Under the pieces are notes generated by a model. It was not told the origin of the DNA. It searched no databases and saw nothing but the letters and a program-made list of their open reading frames with translations. From Candidatus Aphodovivens excrementavium (lineage in GTDB: Bacteria > Actinomycetota > Coriobacteriia > Coriobacteriales > Eggerthellaceae), in assembly GCA_018715935.1 (NCBI GenBank), contig DVKR01000029.1:62001-126000 (forward strand): a stretch of 64,000 bases of DNA, in the 5' to 3' direction. The translations under genes were made by a program, and so were the position numbers. Shown piece after piece: positions 17,827 through 26,971 of the stretch (position 1 is the first letter of the stretch; the number at the start of each line of letters is the position of its first letter).

Positions 17827-18270
17827 GTGTTCAAGGTTAAAAATCTTACGCTCCTGATCATTGCTGCAGCGGTGTGGCTCGCGGCAGGAGTTAATATTGC
17901 GCGAATCGGCATCGAGGAATACGCGCTTGGGTATGTGAACGTTATCAACCTGGTCCTGTCGGTTGTTGTGGGCGTCGTGTTTTGGTTCATGGCCTTCTAC
18001 AAACTCACGGTAAAGCACACAAAGCGCATTGCCGGCTATGGCGACGAGCGCCAGCTTTTCGTCAAGTTTTTCGACGTGCGGTCTTTTGTGATCATGGCGG
18101 TCATGATGAGCGGAGGCATAGCCATCAGGGCGCTGCATCTGCTGCCCGATGTCTTTATTGCGGTGTTCTACACCGGGCTTGGCAGCGCGCTTGCTCTCGC
18201 GGGGCTTGTGTTCGCCGTCAACTTCTTCCGCGTGCGAAAGGGAGCCTTCGCAGCCTGCGTTTCTGAATGA
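17827..18270 (+). CDS. Small integral membrane protein, TetR-linked
   Basis: 147 residues with four hydrophobic segments and short charged loops (KHTKRIAGYGDERQ between helices 2 and 3); no family recognised. The frame opens much earlier, but GGAGG sits five bases before the GTG at 17827. Earlier ATGs fall inside the operator palindromes. Being divergent from the TetR gene and preceded by its candidate operators, it is probably the regulator's main target. Transport or stress protection is a guess only. Confidence 0.65.
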   Translation: MFKVKNLTLLIIAAAVWLAAGVNIARIGIEEYALGYVNVINLVLSVVVGVVFWFMAFYKLTVKHTKRIAGYGDERQLFVKFFDVRSFVIMAVMMSGGIAIRALHLLPDVFIAVFYTGLGSALALAGLVFAVNFFRVRKGAFAACVSE

Positions 18271-18321
18271 GCCACGCCTCCGATGTCTGCTCTCCTTTCT
18301 TTGGGCAGTAGATCTGCTTTT

Positions 18322-18758
18322 CTACCAAGTGGCTATGAGCACGGAAAGGTCTGCCACGTCATTGCGGTTGACGAGCAAGCGCTGCACGCCGTTGAATGAA
18401 ACGAGATCAATGCCAACTCGGGCGCGACGATGGCAACGGCGTCGGCGTCGTCGGGAACGTCTCCCTCTGAGAGCAAGTTGAGCTCTTCAAGTTGGATGTT
18501 GGCGTCCTCGACGGCGGCGCTGACGGTGCTCGAAAGCGTGGTGGAGCTGTGCCCGGAAAGCTGGTAAACCGTCGGCAAGCTGTCGGAGATCAGGGCGATT
18601 GTTCCCTCCTCGGAAATGTCGAGCTTTGTCTATGTGGTCGGCAGCGTTTCCATCGCAAGCACTGCCACAACGGCGATGGCAAGCACAACCACGCAGGCGA
18701 GCGCGGTGTATCCTCCTACTTTGAAGGTTCGCCGCGTAAAAAGCTCCTTTAATTCATA
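18322..18758 (-). pseudogene. Remnant of a GldG-like ABC-transporter auxiliary protein
   Basis: On the minus strand the conceptual product runs ELFTRRTFKVGGYTALA..., one membrane helix, ...ETLPTT, then an in-frame TAG (18632-18630), then TKLDISEEGTIALISDSLPTVYQLSG..., matching the N-terminal part of GldG-type ABC-2 auxiliary proteins as I know them. A frameshift near 18410 is needed to continue into SFNGVQRLLVNRNDVADL, and the frame stops at 18322. Only ~140 of an expected ~450 residues remain, and no ABC-2 partner genes adjoin it. The start codon is not evident. Confidence 0.6.
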
Positions 18759-18770
18759 AATATTCTGTAA

Positions 18771-19068
18771 AACACACGGTGATTTCATCCTAAACTGAAT
18801 ATTTCTTTACATAAATACATCAGCGGTTGTATTGACAAGCGCCGGCGGTTTTAGTGGCAAAAGCGGCGCTTGGGCGGGCGACCTCGCATGAAAGCTCCTG
18901 GAGGGGGGGCGGAAGGCGCTGCCACTTTTTGCTTGCTGCCGGAGCAAGGCGGCTGGTGTCAAATCCGAATGATCGCAGCGGACGCGCATGCCTGCAGTCG
19001 ATGAGATTCCATTTCGGGCTCTCCTGTAAATCTAAGTGTGAAGCGCTCATATTTTCTTCAGTGCGGGG
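18771..19068. other. Intergenic region upstream of the htpG promoter
   Basis: About 300 bp between the GldG remnant and the htpG promoter. The short frames on both strands look like shadows. No terminator, RNA gene or repeat was recognised. Confidence 0.4.
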
Positions 19069-19096
19069 TTGCGCCTTTGCCGAGGGGTGCTATAGT
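19069..19096 (+). promoter_or_regulatory. htpG promoter
   Basis: TTGCGC (19069-19074), 16-bp spacer, TATAGT (19091-19096). The CIRCE element begins 13 bp after the -10 box, so it overlaps the start of the transcript. Confidence 0.6.
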
Positions 19097-19108
19097 TACT
19101 GGTTGTAA

Positions 19109-19135
19109 TTAGCACTCGCGCGATTCGACTGCTAA
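19109..19135 (+). promoter_or_regulatory. CIRCE element (HrcA operator)
   Basis: TTAGCACTC at 19109-19117, nine-base spacer, GACTGCTAA at 19127-19135. This matches the CIRCE consensus TTAGCACTC-N9-GAGTGCTAA with one mismatch. It sits ~140 bp before the htpG start codon and just downstream of a good promoter, implying HrcA repression of htpG. Confidence 0.88.
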
Positions 19136-19275
19136 AGATGCGGCGTTCGGGATGATCCTGCGCCGCTCCCTTTTCACTTGCATCGCGTTTGTAACGTCGG
19201 CGGAGGCACCTGCAGCGGCAGCCCGTTTTGCCGGCTGGCAGGCTGGCGGAACCAAAAAGAAAGGAAGCGTTTCTC

Positions 19276-21204
19276 ATGCGCAAGTTTAAGACCGAGAGCA
19301 AAAAACTGCTCGATCTGATGATCAACTCTATCTACACCAATCGCGAGATCTTTCTGCGAGAGCTTATTTCCAATGCATCCGACGCCGTAGACAAGCTCTA
19401 CTTCAAGAGCCTGACCGACAGCAGCATTCAGCTCTCCAAAGACGAGCTGGGAATTACGGTTTCTTACGACAAGGATGCCCGCACGGTAACCGTTTCCGAC
19501 AGCGGCATCGGCATGGACAAAGACGATCTCGACCGCAACCTTGGCACCATCGCCCATTCCGACAGCATGGCGTTCAAGGAAGAAAACGCCGACCAGCAGG
19601 GCGACGACGTCGACATCATCGGCCAGTTCGGCGTCGGCTTCTATTCCGCGTTCATGGTGGCCAAGAAGGTTCGCGTGGTGTCTAAGGCCTACGGTTCCAG
19701 CCAAGCTTGGGCGTGGGAGAGCGACGGCGTTGAAGGCTACACCATCGAAGAGGCTGAGCGAGAAAGCCACGGTACCGACGTCATCCTGACGCTTAAAGAC
19801 AACACTGACGAAGAAGACTACGACACCTACCTGTCCGAGTACGGGCTGAAGGATCTGATCAAGCGCTACAGCAACTACGTGCGCTACCCCATCAAGATGG
19901 AGGTGACCAAGTCGCGCCAAAAGCCCAAGCCCGAGGACGCCGGCGACGACTACACGCCCGAGTACGAGGACTATACCGAGATCGACACCATCAACTCGAT
20001 GATTCCCGTTTGGAAGCGTCGCAAGGCGGATGTCTCCCAAGAGGAGTACAACGAGTTCTACAAGTCCGATTTCCACGACTTCGCCGATCCGGCACGTACC
20101 ATCAGCATTCATGCCGAGGGCGCGCTGTCCTACGACGCGCTGCTGTTCGTTCCGAGCCGCCAGCCCTACGACTTGTATGCGCGCGATTACAAGAAGGGCT
20201 TGGCGCTTTATAGCTCCAACGTACTGATTATGGAAAAGTGCGAAGAGCTGCTGCCCGACTACTACAACTTCGTTCGCGGCGTCGTCGACAGCCAGGACCT
20301 CACTCTCAACATCTCGCGCGAGACGCTGCAGCACAACAGCCAGCTGCGCGCCATTGCAAAGCGCGTCGAGAAGAAGATCACGTCCGACCTTGAAAGCATG
20401 CGCGACACCGATCGCGAGGCATACGAGCAGTTCTTCGAGAACTTTGGTCGCGGCATCAAATACGGCATCTACTCAAGCTACGGCATGAACAAAGACCAGC
20501 TCGCTCCGCTGCTTCTGTTCTATTCCGCCAAGGAGCAGAAGATGATAACGCTCGACGAGTACATGAAGGCGATGCCCGACGAGCAAGAGGCAATCTATTA
20601 CGCGGCAGGCGACTCGCTGGACCGTCTGGCGAAAATGCCTATCGTCAAGACTGTCTTGGAGAAGGGCTACGACGTGCTTTTGTGCACGCAAGACGTGGAC
20701 GAGTTCTGCTTCATGGCGATGCACGAATACGGCGCCAACGAGAACGGCGAGGGAGGCAAGGAGCTGAAGAACGTCGCCGGTGGAGATATCGATCTTGCCT
20801 CCGAGGACGAAAAGAAGGAGGCCGAAGAGGTCACCAAAGAGAACGAAGAACTCTTCGGCGCCATGAAGGACGCGTTGGGCGGCTCGGTTACGAAGGTAAT
20901 TGTGAGCTCGCGCCTTACCGACGCGCCTGCCTGCATCACCGCCGAAGGCCCGGTTTCTCTTGAGATGGAAAAGATCATGTCGCGCAACCCCGAGGGCGGC
21001 GACGAGGTGAAGTCTCAGCGCGTGTTGGAGATCAACGCAAAAAGCCCGGTGTTCGACGTGTTGAAGAAGGCGCAGGAAGACGGCGATTCCGACAAGGTTC
21101 GCCTCTACACCAACCTTCTCTACGATCAGGCTCTGCTGATTGAGGGCATTCAGCTTGACGACCCGGTTGCGTTTGCGCAAAACATCGTGAAGCTGATGGC
21201 CTAG
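19276..21204 (+). CDS. htpG: Molecular chaperone HtpG (Hsp90)
   Basis: 642 residues. The N-terminal GHKL ATPase carries ELISNASDAVDKL (Mg-binding Asn), DSGIGM and GQFGVGFYSAFMV, followed by the middle domain with RGVVDSQDLTLNISRETLQ and a C-terminal dimerisation domain. ATG 19276 has AAGGAAGCG upstream; the longer frame is not needed. The long leader carries a CIRCE element, so expression should rise on heat shock. It is monocistronic ahead of apt. Confidence 0.96.
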   Translation: MRKFKTESKKLLDLMINSIYTNREIFLRELISNASDAVDKLYFKSLTDSSIQLSKDELGITVSYDKDARTVTVSDSGIGMDKDDLDRNLGTIAHSDSMAFKEENADQQGDDVDIIGQFGVGFYSAFMVAKKVRVVSKAYGSSQAWAWESDGVEGYTIEEAERESHGTDVILTLKDNTDEEDYDTYLSEYGLKDLIKRYSNYVRYPIKMEVTKSRQKPKPEDAGDDYTPEYEDYTEIDTINSMIPVWKRRKADVSQEEYNEFYKSDFHDFADPARTISIHAEGALSYDALLFVPSRQPYDLYARDYKKGLALYSSNVLIMEKCEELLPDYYNFVRGVVDSQDLTLNISRETLQHNSQLRAIAKRVEKKITSDLESMRDTDREAYEQFFENFGRGIKYGIYSSYGMNKDQLAPLLLFYSAKEQKMITLDEYMKAMPDEQEAIYYAAGDSLDRLAKMPIVKTVLEKGYDVLLCTQDVDEFCFMAMHEYGANENGEGGKELKNVAGGDIDLASEDEKKEAEEVTKENEELFGAMKDALGGSVTKVIVSSRLTDAPACITAEGPVSLEMEKIMSRNPEGGDEVKSQRVLEINAKSPVFDVLKKAQEDGDSDKVRLYTNLLYDQALLIEGIQLDDPVAFAQNIVKLMA

Positions 21205-21272
21205 AGGCTTCAACGCTCCGGCGTTCGCTTTGGTAGACTTTCCTATCATGCGGTTTGTGAGAGAGGAAACTC

Positions 21273-21806
21273 ATGACGTCGTTCGATTTTGAAAGCCTCA
21301 TTCTCGACATCCCCGATTATCCTGAGCCGGGCGTGGTTTTTAAAGATATCACGCCCCTGCTGAAAGACCCCGACGGGTTTGCGGCGGTTGTCGATGCCTT
21401 GGCAGATCATTTTGCCGACTGCGGCGTAACGAAAGTGGTGGGCGCAGAGGCGCGCGGCTTCATGATTGGGGCGCCGGTGGCCTATCGCATGCAAGTGGGG
21501 TTTGTCCCTGCGCGAAAGCCGGGCAAGCTTCCTCGCGAGACGTTCTCGCAGTCCTACGAGCTTGAGTACGGCTCAGACGCTTTGGAAGTCCACACCGATG
21601 CGCTGTCGTCGAGTGACGTGGTGCTCATGATTGACGACCTTGCCGCAACGGGAGGAACGGCGGCGGCGACGGCGCAGCTTATAGAGCAAACCGGCGCTAA
21701 GGTCGTTGGCTTCGGGTTTGTGCTTGAGCTTGAGTTCCTGCATCCGCGCGACGAGCTTGCCAAGGCATGCGACGCAGAGGTGTTCTCGCTGGTGAGCGTG
21801 GCGTAG
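21273..21806 (+). CDS. apt: Adenine phosphoribosyltransferase
   Basis: 177 residues. It salvages adenine to AMP using PRPP. Typical motifs are IPDYPEPGVVFKDITPLL at the N-terminus, EARGFMIG, PRKPGKLPRET-like KPGKLPRE, and the PRPP loop VLMIDDLAATGGTA. The normal length for the family. The GAGAGAGGAAACTC ribosome site is clear. The YigZ gene follows nine bases after the stop. Confidence 0.95.
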   Translation: MTSFDFESLILDIPDYPEPGVVFKDITPLLKDPDGFAAVVDALADHFADCGVTKVVGAEARGFMIGAPVAYRMQVGFVPARKPGKLPRETFSQSYELEYGSDALEVHTDALSSSDVVLMIDDLAATGGTAAATAQLIEQTGAKVVGFGFVLELEFLHPRDELAKACDAEVFSLVSVA

Positions 21807-21814
21807 GGATTGCA

Positions 21815-22456
21815 ATGGAATCCTATGCGACAGTCAAAGGCCGTGCCGTTGCCGAAATAGAAGAGAAAAAGAGCCGCTTCATTGCCAGCGTTGCCCACGT
21901 GGAAACCGAAGAAGAGGCTTTGGCGTTTCTGGAAGAAATCCGGGCCGCAAATCGCATGGCGCGCCATAACGTCTACGCCTACGTGCTGCGCTCCGCAGAC
22001 GGGCAGGGAACCGGCGGCGAGCGCGTGCGTTATTCCGACGATGGCGAACCGCAAAAAACTGCGGGGCTCCCAACGCTGGAAGTGATTCGCCATGCGGGCT
22101 TAACCGACATCGCCGTGGTGGTGACGCGCTATTTCGGGGGCGTGCTGTTGGGCACAGGCGGGTTGGTGAGAGCCTATACGCAGGCGACGCAGGCGGGCAT
22201 TGCGGCGGCGGAGCACGTGAGCGTTTCGTGCTGCGTTGACGTGGAGCTTGTGCTTCCCTACTCGTCATATGAGCAGGTAAAGCGGTTGGCGCTCGAGCAC
22301 GGCGCGAAGCTGGTTGACGAGCGGTTCACCGACGAGGTTTCGCTGGTAGCTCGGTTGCTTGATGGAAGCCAAGACGCGTTTTTGAAAAGCCTTTCCGAGC
22401 TTATGCACGGCAAGGAGCGCGCTGCGGTGAAAGGCCCTTATCACGCCGTGTTCTAG
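21815..22456 (+). CDS. YigZ/IMPACT family protein
   Basis: 213 residues. The N-terminal IMPACT domain includes KSRFIASVAHV, the RHNVYAYVLR stretch, SDDGEPQKTAG and VVTRYFGGVLLGTGGLVRAY, which define the YigZ family (implicated in translation control; exact biochemistry unsettled). A C-terminal ~60-residue domain resembles the EF-G-V-like tail. ATG 21815, right after apt, is preferred over an upstream start inside apt. Probably cotranscribed with apt. Confidence 0.9.
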   Translation: MESYATVKGRAVAEIEEKKSRFIASVAHVETEEEALAFLEEIRAANRMARHNVYAYVLRSADGQGTGGERVRYSDDGEPQKTAGLPTLEVIRHAGLTDIAVVVTRYFGGVLLGTGGLVRAYTQATQAGIAAAEHVSVSCCVDVELVLPYSSYEQVKRLALEHGAKLVDERFTDEVSLVARLLDGSQDAFLKSLSELMHGKERAAVKGPYHAVF

Positions 22457-22619
22457 GCGGCGTGCAGGTTGGATAGACTCCTATTCTGTTGCGCTGTCTG
22501 GCACAATTATCCTCCGGAGAACGCGGAAACCTTTATACTGAAAGTAGCATGCAGCAGCATGAGAACCGGAAGCGACGCCACGTCGAACGCGGGCGCAGCT
22601 CAGAACAAGGGAGGTCATT

Positions 22620-23048
22620 ATGGCTATCAAGAAGATTCTGGTGGCAGTTGACGGCTCCGACGGCGCCGATCGTGCGTTGAGCATGGCTCAGGCAATTGCT
22701 GCGCCAAGCGCCGAGACGCACGTTGACCTGGTGTATGTCGTGCCTATTCCGTTGCTGGACGACAATCAGGCGGCAAACTTTAAGAGCATTCTCGACATGA
22801 TGGTTGCCGATGGCCGCGACTTGTTGGCGGAAGCGCGCGAAAAGGTTCCCGAGATTGCCGACCGCACCGATACGCTTATCATCACCGGCACGAATCCGGC
22901 TACGGAGATCATCAAGCTCATCGAAAAGGGCGAATACGACTTGATGGTAATTGGCAGCCGCGGTCTAAGCGGTATCAAGGCCTATCTTGGCAGCGTAAGC
23001 CACAAGGTTTTGAACGGCTCTAACGCCTCAGTGCTTATCGCCAAGTAG
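22620..23048 (+). CDS. Universal stress protein (UspA family)
   Basis: 142 residues, a single Usp domain. The start KKILVAVDGSDGADRAL and the C-terminal ATP-binding motif GSRGLSGIKAYLGSVSHKVL (G-2x-G-9x-GS) suggest an ATP-binding Usp. RBS GGGAGGTC. Stand-alone gene with a hairpin downstream. A second Usp of a different type occurs at 59.7 kb. Confidence 0.93.
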   Translation: MAIKKILVAVDGSDGADRALSMAQAIAAPSAETHVDLVYVVPIPLLDDNQAANFKSILDMMVADGRDLLAEAREKVPEIADRTDTLIITGTNPATEIIKLIEKGEYDLMVIGSRGLSGIKAYLGSVSHKVLNGSNASVLIAK

Positions 23049-23090
23049 CGGTTCTGTCGGTAGCCGACCGGCGAACTGATTGACGCTGCG

Positions 23091-23127
23091 AAGCCCCCTC
23101 GCGCTAAGATCCGGTGCGAGGGGGCTT
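23091..23127 (+). terminator. Hairpin after the Usp gene
   Basis: AAGCCCCCTCGC (23091-23102) pairs with GCGAGGGGGCTT (23116-23127), a 12-bp stem. The following tail is only modestly T-rich. Confidence 0.7.
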
Positions 23128-23225
23128 CTCGCTGACTTGCGCGCAGTCTGCGGTTCGGCACGATCCGCCCAATTGCGCGAGAGATTCCCGCTATCGTTTC
23201 GAATGAAGCCAGGAGAAAGCCTGCT

Positions 23226-24089
23226 ATGAGAATCCGCAAAAACGTAGTGCTGCTGTTCAGCAAAGTGCCTGAGCCCGGCTTGGTCAAGACGCGCCTGACG
23301 GTGCTTAAAGACGGAGTGTTCCAGCCCGATGTTGCATCGGGTCTGTATCACTGCATGTTTTTCGATGTGGTGGAAATCTGCTGTGCGGCAATGGCCAATC
23401 TCGAGCAGCGTGCCTGCTCGGTTGATCCTGCGACGGGCGAAGAGATTCGCGATACGTATGAGATGCGCATCTCCACGGCTCCTGTGGACAACCTCCCCAA
23501 AATGAAGAAGCTTTTTGCCGATTCCGGTACGTGGCCGCGTGAGATTGTATTTGCGACCGACGAAGGAAAAAGCTTCGACGAGCATTACAACGATGCGTTC
23601 CAGAAGGCATGGGACGATGGTGCTGATACCATTCTTTCAATGGGGGCCGACATGCCGGCTCTCACCGTGGACGATGTCGTTCGGGGGTTTGAGGCGTTGC
23701 AAAAGCTCGACATGAGCGAGAAGGGCGGCATCGTGCTTGCGCCCGACCAGGAAATGGGCGTATCAATTGTCGGCTGGCCGCGCAAAACGGCGTTCGATCA
23801 TTCAGGCGTGTTCTATAACCAGCAGGGCCTTACAGTTCTGCCGGCATACATTGCCAAGGCGCGCGAGGCGGGGCTTCCTGCCATCTACCTGCCTCCCGTA
23901 CCCGATGTGGATACGATGGCGGATCTGATGCACAACATCACGCTGGTAGAGGCGCTCAACTATTGCGCGTCGTACGACGGCAACACGCCGCCCTGGCGCA
24001 CCGCCGACGCGCTTGAGCAGATGGGCTGGAACGAAGTGCGCGTTATGCCCAACGAGCTGCGAGACCCACGCGATCAAATCGACAAGTAG
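23226..24089 (+). CDS. DUF2064 / TIGR04282-type glycosyltransferase
   Basis: 287 residues. SKVPEPGLVKTRLT near the N-terminus is the nucleotide-sugar loop of this GT-A-like family, and GADMPALT (~residue 140) supplies the metal-binding acidic region. Members have been linked to arsenosugar or other small-molecule glycosylation, but the true substrate is unknown. RBS AGGAGA is well placed. It converges on the ABC-2 transporter genes. Confidence 0.8.
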   Translation: MRIRKNVVLLFSKVPEPGLVKTRLTVLKDGVFQPDVASGLYHCMFFDVVEICCAAMANLEQRACSVDPATGEEIRDTYEMRISTAPVDNLPKMKKLFADSGTWPREIVFATDEGKSFDEHYNDAFQKAWDDGADTILSMGADMPALTVDDVVRGFEALQKLDMSEKGGIVLAPDQEMGVSIVGWPRKTAFDHSGVFYNQQGLTVLPAYIAKAREAGLPAIYLPPVPDVDTMADLMHNITLVEALNYCASYDGNTPPWRTADALEQMGWNEVRVMPNELRDPRDQIDK

Positions 24090-24111
24090 CGCGAAGGGCG
24101 CCTTTCGCGCT
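24088..24111. terminator. Possible bidirectional hairpin between convergent genes
   Basis: AGCGCGAAGG and CCTTTCGCGCT form a near-perfect stem with a three-base loop, overlapping the end of the glycosyltransferase gene. There is no T-run on either side. Confidence 0.4.
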
Positions 24112-24150
24112 CGCTCACGCATCTCGTGTTTTGGCGATTTCCGCTCGGCA

Positions 24151-25050
24151 CTACGCGGCGTCAACCTTTCGCGCCAACACGTATCGCGTGAGCAGAAACG
24201 CCGCCACTATCTCGACGACCGCCATCACGAACGACGCGTTCAGTGCTGCTCGAAACATCGTCACGAAGAAAAGCGTGTCGCTTCCCTGACCCAGTGCGAT
24301 TCCCACAAAAGAGCTGACGACGGAAGACACGAGGGAGGCGCCCCAGGAGATCCCCAGATACCACAAAATCCCAGCGAGAACTTTCCGTCTCTGAGCGCGT
24401 CCGCCCAAGGTAAATGCCAAATAGGCAATCATCACGCTGCTCCAAAAGCCAAGCAGGATAAGCAAAAGCCCCTTAAGCTGATACGGAAGGTAAAATACCC
24501 CCTGATCTGTAATAGTTTCAAACGCCCCGCCGAGTATCCCGTACACCGAGCCCACAACATTCATCACGGCCTCGAATTCTTCGAGACCCGCTACGCCCAA
24601 AAGGGTAAGGATGCCACATGCGGTGATCACGGCGATGTCGATGACGATCCACAACAAGGCGGCAAGCGCTTTGGCGGTCACGATCTGCGACGCGCTTACC
24701 GGAAGCGTAAGGGTGAGGTGCCCTTCATCGGTAAGGAGGTTCGAGTAGAACCGATGGATTGGCACGATAAACGTGGCGATGGTTGTGCAAAGTATCGCGA
24801 TCCAACACAGTACGGTCACGGCGTTGCAGACGGTTTGAATGAGCTGATAATCGGGGTTGAGTTTGGGCTCTGCGAACCAGCCGCCTTCCGAAGAGGCCAG
24901 GGGGAGATACATAGAGTGCGTATCTGCGTACGCGTTCCACCAAAAGGCGACGAGCATCCCTACAACTCCCAAAGCCAGTGCCGCGCAGTGCACAGGCAAC
25001 AGGATGCGCGAGAGCGCTTTCATATCGTAGGAGAACAGCTTTCCTAGCAT
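24151..25050 (-). CDS. ABC-2 type transporter permease
   Basis: 299 residues with six or more hydrophobic segments and a large loop after the first helix (residues ~40-75). The frame starts inside the stop region of the upstream ATPase gene (ATGCTAG overlap), so the two are translationally coupled. Together they would form a simple exporter; the substrate is unknown. No family-specific motif beyond the ABC-2 topology was recognised. Confidence 0.8.
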   Translation of the reverse strand: MLGKLFSYDMKALSRILLPVHCAALALGVVGMLVAFWWNAYADTHSMYLPLASSEGGWFAEPKLNPDYQLIQTVCNAVTVLCWIAILCTTIATFIVPIHRFYSNLLTDEGHLTLTLPVSASQIVTAKALAALLWIVIDIAVITACGILTLLGVAGLEEFEAVMNVVGSVYGILGGAFETITDQGVFYLPYQLKGLLLILLGFWSSVMIAYLAFTLGGRAQRRKVLAGILWYLGISWGASLVSSVVSSFVGIALGQGSDTLFFVTMFRAALNASFVMAVVEIVAAFLLTRYVLARKVDAA

Positions 25051-25916
25051 GCGAACACCCCCCGGAAATATTCGTCGAGGCTCATGCCGTATAGCTCGCG
25101 CACCGAGGAGACGGGCGCGTATGCCACTAACTTTCCGTAGCTCACAAGGATGAAGTCGTCCAGGATTGACTCAACGTCGGCGACCAGGTGAGTTGAAACG
25201 ATAACCGTTGCTTCCCGGCGATAGCGCGCGACGATGGTGTCGAGGATAAACGAACGCGAGGCGGGATCCACTCCGCCCAAAGGCTCGTCAAGCAGGTACA
25301 AGGCGGCATGGCGCGCCATCACCAGCACCAGCTGCACTTTCTCGCGCGTTCCTTTCGACATCTGCGAGAACGATGTGTCGGGCGCTATCTCGAAGCGCCG
25401 CAGCATGTCTATAGCCGCTGACTGATCGAAGTCCCGATAGAAATCCGAGAACAGCTGCAGGGCTTCCGATACTTTTGTGTGGGAGGAAAAGTAGGGGCGT
25501 TCGGGCAGGTACGACACGATCGCCTTCGTCTCGGCGGAAGGAGGTCTTCCGTCGACGAGCACCGTTCCTGTTGTGGGGTGAACCAGGCCTGCCGCCATCT
25601 TGATGAGCGTCGATTTACCCGAGCCGTTAGGGCCAATCAAGCCAACAATGCGCCCGCGCGGCACAGAAAGCGTCACGTTGTCGAGGGCGCGCGTGCGGCC
25701 GTAAGCCTTCGCGGCATCGACAAGCTGGAGGATGGGGGGAGATCCGGGCTGCGGCAGGGGAGCCTGCGGGGAGGAAGGCCGTGGCTTCGGAGGGGGAGGC
25801 GGCAAAATCGCGGGAGCCTGCGGCTCGCACGCGGGCTCGCGCACGGAGGGATCTTGCGAACCGGGCGCAGGGTTGATTGCGGTGGGCATGGGGTTGATTT
25901 CGGAAGGGGTCGACAT
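25044..25916 (-). CDS. ABC transporter ATP-binding protein with proline-rich N-terminus
   Basis: 290 residues. Walker A GPNGSGKST, signature MSKGTREKV (degenerate LSGGQ, common in this subgroup), Walker B LYLLDEPLGGVDP, and the switch His in STHL. Before the ABC fold lies a ~65-residue leader very rich in proline and serine, unusual for the family. ATG 25916 has AAGGAGG nine bases upstream; the GTG at 25925 is too close to it. Partner of the permease that follows. The degenerate signature resembles bacteriocin/ABC-2 exporters of the YtrB type. Confidence 0.85.
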   Translation of the reverse strand: MSTPSEINPMPTAINPAPGSQDPSVREPACEPQAPAILPPPPPKPRPSSPQAPLPQPGSPPILQLVDAAKAYGRTRALDNVTLSVPRGRIVGLIGPNGSGKSTLIKMAAGLVHPTTGTVLVDGRPPSAETKAIVSYLPERPYFSSHTKVSEALQLFSDFYRDFDQSAAIDMLRRFEIAPDTSFSQMSKGTREKVQLVLVMARHAALYLLDEPLGGVDPASRSFILDTIVARYRREATVIVSTHLVADVESILDDFILVSYGKLVAYAPVSSVRELYGMSLDEYFRGVFAC

Positions 25917-26010
25917 GAACAGCACCCTCCTTCCTGCTGCTGTAGGTGCGCTGTCCTTTTATTCTATCTCAATACTATTCATAGGTGAAATAAGCGACGC
26001 TTCGATGCCG

Positions 26011-26937
26011 TTACGATCGCCGTCGCAATTCCCAAAACGCCACGGCGCTTGCTGCTGCCACGTTGAGCGAGTCTACGCCGTGCTCCATGGGGATGCGCAC
26101 GGTGTAGTCGCAGTGCGCGATCGTTTCGGGCGCGAGTCCGTCGCCCTCGGTTCCCAGCACCACGGCGAGCTTGTCTTCGCGTGCGAGTTTCGGATCGTCG
26201 AGTGGGATGGAGTTATCCGACAGCGCCAGCGCTGCAGTTTTGAATCCGAGTCGACGCAGCAGGGGAATTCCCTCGTTCGCCCAGGCGGCGCTTGGATGCC
26301 CGGGCGTGCCCGAGGCCCCGTCTTCCGTTCCGATGCGCGTCCAGGGGACTTGGAATACCGTTCCCATGCTTACGCGCACGGCACGACGATAGAGCGGATC
26401 GTAGCAGGCGGGCGTTACCAGCACGGCGTCAACGCCGAGAGCTGCTGCCGAGCGGAAGATGGCTCCGACATTGGTGTGGTTGGTGATGTTTTCCAGAACG
26501 GCAACAAGGCGCGCGTCGCGCACGAGGTCTTCCACGCAGTGGAGCCGGGGTCTGCGAAACGCCGCCAGCGCGCCGCGCGTGAGCTCGAACCCGGTAAGCG
26601 ACTTCAGCACGTTGTCGGGCGCAACGAACAGGGGAATGTCCTCGAACGCGTTGCCGGGGCGCTTCGGGGTGCACGCGCGACCGCCTTCCGGAGCGCCCAC
26701 CTCCTTCTTGCGCGCTGCCGCAGACAAAAGCGCCTGCACCTGCGGCACCCAGCGCTCTTCCATCAGAAACGAGAGCGGCTCCATGCCCGCAGCCAGCGCG
26801 CGCTCTATGACCTTTTCCGATTCCGCGATAAAGATGCCCTTTTCCGGTTCGAGCTTGTTGCGCAGCTGGACTTCGGTGAGGCGGGCATAGGCGTCGAGGC
26901 GAGGGTCGTCAAGGGTTTCGATGTGAAGTACGGGCAT
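26011..26937 (-). CDS. TrmH-family (SPOUT) RNA methyltransferase
   Basis: 308 residues. The N-terminal substrate-binding domain contains FIAESEKVIERAL, and the C-terminal SPOUT fold carries NHTNVGAIFRSAAALGVDAVL (motif 1), VVLGTEGDGL (motif 2) and VRIPMEHGVDSLNVAAASAV (motif 3). It would 2'-O-methylate rRNA or tRNA. ATG 26937 has AAGGAA upstream; the longer frame is not needed. The precise target nucleotide cannot be assigned. Confidence 0.92.
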   Translation of the reverse strand: MPVLHIETLDDPRLDAYARLTEVQLRNKLEPEKGIFIAESEKVIERALAAGMEPLSFLMEERWVPQVQALLSAAARKKEVGAPEGGRACTPKRPGNAFEDIPLFVAPDNVLKSLTGFELTRGALAAFRRPRLHCVEDLVRDARLVAVLENITNHTNVGAIFRSAAALGVDAVLVTPACYDPLYRRAVRVSMGTVFQVPWTRIGTEDGASGTPGHPSAAWANEGIPLLRRLGFKTAALALSDNSIPLDDPKLAREDKLAVVLGTEGDGLAPETIAHCDYTVRIPMEHGVDSLNVAAASAVAFWELRRRS

Positions 26938-26971
26938 GGCTTTTCCTTGGTCTGATGGCTTTTGCCGGTTT

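Noticed and set aside
20473-21249. 258-residue minus-strand frame in htpG
   Set aside because: Shadow of the htpG coding sequence; no domain, and the plus frame is unmistakable Hsp90.
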